From Amblyomma americanum (lineage: Eukaryota; Arthropoda; Arachnida; Ixodida; Ixodidae): 64,000 nucleotides of DNA. Made by a program: the position numbers and the translations under genes. The DNA is taken from assembly GCF_052857255.1 (NCBI RefSeq), contig NW_027526486.1:434001-498000 (forward strand), written 5' to 3'. Shown here in pieces: positions 59,850 through 64,000 of this stretch; position 1 is the first letter of the stretch; each line of letters starts with the position of its first letter. Below the pieces are notes generated by a model. That model ran no database searches and had not been told where the DNA came from. It was given only the letters and a program-made list of their open reading frames with translations.

Positions 59850-62800
59850 TTGTTTGGAGCCGGAATACAAGTTTTCGCGCAGTTCTGAGAGAAAAAGTTT
59901 ACACCTTTCTCTGGTGTACTCTTCGACGACTTGTAAAATCGATGCTCGTGAATCATGCTAGTTTCGACCTAAAACGGTGTATCCCGTTGTTTTGAGCCGG
60001 AATACAAGTTTTCGGGCAGTTCTGAGAGAAAAAGTTTACACCTTTCTCTCATCTACTCTTCGAAGACTTGTAAAATCGATGCTCGTGAAACTTGCTAGTT
60101 TCAATCTAAAACGATGTATCCCTTTGTTTTGAGCCGGAATACAAGTTTTCGCGCAGTTCTGAGAGAAAACGTTTACACCTTTCTCTCGTGTTCTCTTCGA
60201 TGACTTGTAAAATTGATGCTCGTGAATCATGCTAGTTTCGATCTAAAACGATGTATCCCGTTGTTTTGAGTCGGAATACAAGTTTTCGCGCAGTTCTGAG
60301 AGTTAAAGTTTACACCTTTCTCTCGTCTACTCTTCGAAGACTTGTGAAATCGATTCTCGTGAATCTTGCTAGATTCGATCTAAAGCAATCTATCGTTGTT
60401 TTGAGCCGGAATACAAGTTTTCGCGAGGTTCTGAGAGAAAAAGTTTACACCTTTCTCTCGTGTACTCTTCGACGACTTGTAAAATCGATGCTCGTGAATC
60501 TTGCTAGTTTCGGTCTAAAACTATTTATCCCGTTGTTTTGAGCCGGAATACAAGTTTTCGCGCAGTTCTGAGAGAAAACGTTTACACCTTTTTCTCGTCT
60601 ACTATTCGACGACTTGTAAAATCGATGCTCGTGAATCTTGCTAGTTTCGACCTAAAACGATGTATCCCGTTGTTTTGAGCCGGAATACAAGTTTTCGCGC
60701 AGTTCTGAGAGAAAAAGTTTACACCTTTCTCTCGTGTACTCTTCGACGACATGTAAAATCGATGCTCGTGAATCTTGCTAGTTTCGATCTAAAACGATGA
60801 ATCCCGTTGTTTTGAACCGGAATACAAGTTTTCGCGCAGTTCTGAGAGAAAAAGTTTACACCTTTCTCTCGTCTACTATTCGACGACTCGTAAAATCGAT
60901 GCTCGTGAATCTTGCTAGTTTCGACCTAAAACGATGTATCCCTTTGTTTTGAGCCGGAATAAATGTTTTCGCGCAGTTCTGAGAGGAAAAGTTTACACCT
61001 TTCTCTCGTGTACTCTTCGACGACTTGTAAAATCGATGCTCGTGAATCTTGCTAGTTTCGATCTAAAACGATGTATCCCGTTGTTTTGAGCCGGAATACA
61101 AGTTTTCGCGCCGTTCTGAGAGAAAACGTTTACACCTTTCTCTCGTCTACTATTCGAAGACTTGTAAAATCGATGCTCGTGAATCTTGCTAGTTTCGACC
61201 TAAAACCATGTATCCCTTTGTTTTGAGCCGGAATACAAGTTTTCGCGCAGTTCTGAGAGAAAAAGTTTACACCTTTCTCTCGTGTACTCTTCGACGACTT
61301 GTAAAATCGATGCTCGTGAATCATGCTAGTTTCGACCTAAAACGGTGTATCCCGTTGTTTTGAGCCGGAATACAAGTTTTCGCGCAGTTCTGAGAGAAAA
61401 AGTTTACACCTTTCTCTCATCTACTCTTCGAAGACTTGTAAAATCGATGCTCGTGAATCTTGCTAGTTTCAATCTAAAACGATGTATCCCGTTGTTTTGA
61501 GCCGGAATACAAGTTTTCGCGCAGTTCTGAGAGAAAAAGTTTACACCTTTCTCTCGTGTACTCTTCGACGACATGTAAATCGATGCTCGTGATTTTTGCT
61601 AGTTTCGATCTAAAACGATATATCCTGTTGTTTTGAGCCGGAATACAAGTTTTCGCGCAGTTCGGAGAGAAAAAGTTTACACCTTTCTCTCGTCTACTAT
61701 TCGACGACTTGTAAAATCGATGCTCATGAATCTTGCTAGTTTCGACCTAAAACTATGTATCCCTTTGTTTTGAGCCGGAATACAAGTTTTCGCGCAGTTC
61801 TGAGAGAAAAAGTTTACACCTTTCTCTCGTCTACTATTCGACGACTTGTAAAATCGATGCTCGTGAATCATGCTAGTTTCGATCTAAAACGGTGTATCCC
61901 GTTGTTTTGGGCCGGAATACAAGTTTTCGCGCAGTTCTGAGAGAAAAAGTGTACACCTTTCTCTCATCTACTCTTCGAAGACTTGTAAAATCGATGCTCG
62001 TGAATCTTGCTAGTTTCGATCTAAAACGATGTATCCCGTTGTTTTGAGCCGGAATACAAGTTTTCGCGCAGTTCTGAGAGAAAAAGTTTACACCTTTCTC
62101 TCGTGTACTCTTCGACGACATGTAAAATCGATGCTCGTGAATTTTGCTAGTTTCGATCTAAAACGATATATCCTGTTGTTTTGAGCCGGAATACAAGTTT
62201 TCGCGCAGTTCGGAGAGAAAAAGTTTACACCTTTCTCTCGTCTACTCCTCGACGACTCGTAAAATCGATGCTCGTGAATCTTGCTAGTTTCGATGTAAAA
62301 CGATGTATCCCGTTGTTTTGAGCCGGAATAAAAGTTTTCGCGCAGTTCTGAGAGTTAAAGTTTACACCTTTATTTCATGTACTCTTCGAGGACATGTAAA
62401 ATCGATGCTCGTGAATCTTGCTAGTTTGGACCTAAAACGATGTATCCTTTTGTTTTGAGCCGGAATACAAGTTTTCGCGCAGTTCTGAGAGAAAAAGTTT
62501 ACACCTTTCTCTCGTGTACTCTTCGACGACATGTAAAATCGATGCTCGTGAATCTTGCTAGTTTCGATCTAAAACGATGAATCCCGGTGTTTTGAACCGG
62601 AATACAAGTTTTCGCGCAGTTCTGAGAGAAAAAGTTTACACCTTTCTCTCGTCTACTATTCGACGACTCGTAAAATCGATGCTCGTGAATCTTGCTAGTT
62701 TCGACCTAAAACGATGTATCCCTTTGTTTTGAGCCGGAATACAAGTTTTCGCGCAGTTCTGAGAGAAAAAGTTTACACCTTTCTCTGGTGTACTCTTCGA

Positions 62801-62960
62801 CGACTTGTAAAATCGATGCTCGTGAATCATGCTAGTTTCGACCTAAAACGGTGTATCCCGTTGTTTTGAGCCGGAATACAAGTTTTCGGGCAGTTCTGAG
62901 AGAAAAAGTTTACACCTTTCTCTCATCTACTCTTCGAAGACTTGTAAAATCGATGCTCGT
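59850..62960. repeat. 21-mer higher-order repeat, copy 2 plus overlap
   Basis: Second copy of the preceding unit. The match continues to about 62960, so that 59850-60086 and 62724-62960 share CTCTGGTG and TTCGGGCAG. One 1-bp deletion (CATGTAAATCG near 61577) separates the copies. TTTGGAG near 59854 against TTTTGAG is one of few substitutions. No gene. Confidence 0.8.
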
Positions 62961-64000
62961 GAATCTTGCTAGTTTCAATCTAAAACGATGTATCCCGTTG
63001 TTTTGAGCCGGAATACAAGTTTTCGCGCAGTTCTGAGAGAAAAAGTTTACACCTTTCTCTCGTGTTCTCTTCGATGACTTGTAAAATCGATGCTCGTGAA
63101 TCATGCTAGTTTCGATCTAAAACGATGTATCCCGTTGTTTTGAGTCGGAATACAAGTTTTCGCGCAGTTCTGAGAGTTAAAGTTTACACCTTTCTCTCGT
63201 CTACTCTTCGAAGACTTGTGAAATCGATTCTCGTGAATCTTGCTAGATTCGATCTAAAGCAATCTATCTCGTTGTTTTGAGCCGGAATACAAGTTTTCGC
63301 GAGGTTCTGAGAGAAAAAGTTTACACCTTTCTCTCGTGTACTCTTCGACGATTTGTAAAATCGATGCTCGTGAATCTTGCTAGTTTCGATCTAAAACTAT
63401 TTATCCCGTTGTTTTGAGCCGGAATACAAGTTTTCGCGCAGTTCTGAGAGAAAACGTTTACACCTTTTTCTCGTCTGCTATTCGACGACTTGTAAAATCG
63501 GTGCTCGTGAATCTTGCTAGTTTCGACCTAAAACGATGTATCCCGTTGTTTTGAGCCGGAATACAAGTTTTCGCGCAGTTCTGAGAGAAAAAGTTTACAC
63601 CTTTCTCTCGTGTACTCTTCGACGACATGTAAAATCGATACTCGTTATTCTTGCTAGTTTCGATCTAAAACGATGTATCCCGTTGTTTTGAGCCGGAATG
63701 CAAGTTTTCGCGCAGTTCTGAGAGAAAAAGTTTACACCTTTCTCTCGTGTACTCTTCGACGACTTGTAAAATCGATGCTCGTGAATCTTGCTAGATTCGA
63801 TCTAAAGCAATCTATCTCGTTGTTTTGAGCCGGAATACAAGTTTTCGCGAGGTTCTGAGAGAAAAAGTTTACACCTTTCTCTCGTGTACTCTTCGACGAT
63901 TTGTAAAATCGATGCTCGTGAATCTTGCTAGTTTCAATCTAAAACGATGTTTCCCGTTGTTTTGAGCCGGAATACAAGTTTTCGCGCAGTTCTGAGAGAA
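62961..64000. repeat. right-edge segment with 4-mer duplication
   Basis: Positions 62910-63690 match about 56202-56982. A private GACGATTTGT variant near 63348 recurs near 63896, exactly 548 bp (4 monomers) away, with matching sequence about 63243-63386 to 63791-63934. The array continues past the window end in phase. No gene. Confidence 0.75.
63677..63813 (+). repeat. chimeric monomer at 4-mer duplication
   Basis: The left part is ordinary (GAGCCGGAATGC, GTGTACTCTTCGACGAC, GATGCTCG). The end is a type (CTAGATTCGATCTAAAGC). The switch lies between about 63776 and 63794 and coincides with the start of the second 4-mer copy. Confidence 0.75.

Larger units (their letters stand above)
1..64000. 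repeat. 137-bp satellite array, about 467 monomers
   Basis: The landmark GTTGTTTTGAGCCGG (with single-base variants) recurs every 137 bp from position 6 to position 63956, always on the + strand. That is 467 repeat intervals with no interruption, inversion or foreign insert. Monomers carry the same ordered landmarks: CCCGTTG, GTTTTCGCGCAG, GAGAGAAAAAG, TTTACACCTTTCTCTC, a CTTCGA-type block, AAATCGATGCTCGTGAATC, CTAGTTTCGA and CTAAAACGATG. They differ by scattered diagnostic substitutions, and blocks of monomers are repeated at larger scales. The organisation fits eukaryotic centromeric or heterochromatic satellite DNA. I do not recognise the family, and no evidence here shows centromere function or transcription. 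Confidence 0.99.

Noticed and set aside
45058..60541. + strand open frames of 96 codons (45058-45348, 51221-51511, 55052-55342, 57376-57666, 60251-60541)
   Set aside because: They arise because the 2-bp deletion in CTATCGTTG makes one monomer 135 bp (45 codons), so the same phase is read twice. This is a by-product of the indel.
1425..63104. About 60 similar 64-codon open frames on the - strand, and related frames of 61-82 codons
   Set aside because: They recur at exact monomer multiples, cover about 1.4 monomers, and stop where the fixed repeat places stops. The peptides follow the satellite consensus read in successive frames. I see no sign of codon-position constraint and no promoter or ribosome-binding context.
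1..64000. CRISPR array
   Set aside because: The repeats are directly adjacent with no unique spacers, the unit is 137 bp, and no cas-like gene is present.
1..64000. Transposon, retroelement or viral integration
   Set aside because: The 137-bp landmark grid is unbroken from end to end, leaving no room for an insertion larger than 2 bp.
1..64000. Phased A/T tracts suggesting intrinsic DNA curvature
   Set aside because: TTTT and AAAA runs near monomer positions 11, 30, 51, 93 and 129 are only roughly spaced by helical turns; without a curvature calculation this is not supported.
1..64000. Forkhead-like GTAAAC core in the TTTACAC stretch of each monomer
   Set aside because: The motif is very short and sits in A/T-rich sequence; nothing else supports a regulatory role.

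Overview
The whole 64-kb window is one satellite DNA array. A single monomer of 137 bp (about 42% G+C) repeats head to tail about 467 times, always in the same orientation, from the first base to the last. I see no gene, RNA gene, transposon, CRISPR array, other repeat family or assembly gap. Small open reading frames of 61-104 codons recur at monomer-multiple spacings and are products of the repeat, not genes. Such an array points to a eukaryotic centromeric, pericentromeric or other heterochromatic locus, probably assembled from long reads. I do not recognise the satellite family, so I do not name the species. The monomer is rich in CpG (11 sites, about 1.9 times expectation), which fits a genome with little germline CpG methylation, but that is inference.

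Monomers differ by diagnostic substitutions, and these reveal a higher-order layer. A recurring a-b-c triplet of variants (411 bp; example 412-822) is the main landmark. The a variant occurs 36 times, nearly always at whole-monomer spacings (5, 7, 8, 9, 10, 11, 12, 13, 15, 17, 18, 19, 20 or 21). There is therefore no single fixed higher-order repeat, but a mosaic of overlapping tandem duplications of different lengths.

Layout: 1-6851 holds a two-copy 11-mer (599-2102, 2103-3606), a partial third copy, and a return of the left-edge sequence at 5885-6504. 6852-11783 is a two-copy 18-mer. 11330-14891 is a two-copy 13-mer that overlaps it. 16193-20477 repeats material from 10.0-16.1 kb at offsets of 45 and 32 monomers. 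21100-24316 and 24525-28151 are two copies of one block that differ by three whole monomers. 28152-33776 is a more diverged zone lacking the a variant. 33777-41445 is a three-copy block (16-, 20-, 20-mer). 43055-45180 is an expanded 5-mer, present only once in the homologous block near 50.6-51.2 kb. 45416-48155 is a two-copy 10-mer. 48156-56974 is a mosaic of earlier blocks. 56975-62960 is a two-copy 21-mer, and 62961-64000 ends with a small 4-mer duplication.

The main quantitative result is the length lock. Only 23 small indels (1-3 bp) explain the entire departure of the array from a perfect 137-bp grid, and the bookkeeping closes exactly at -29 bp over 467 monomers. Several junction monomers are clear chimeras of two variants, as expected from unequal exchange between out-of-register monomers. 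All counts were made by eye and should be confirmed by self-alignment.
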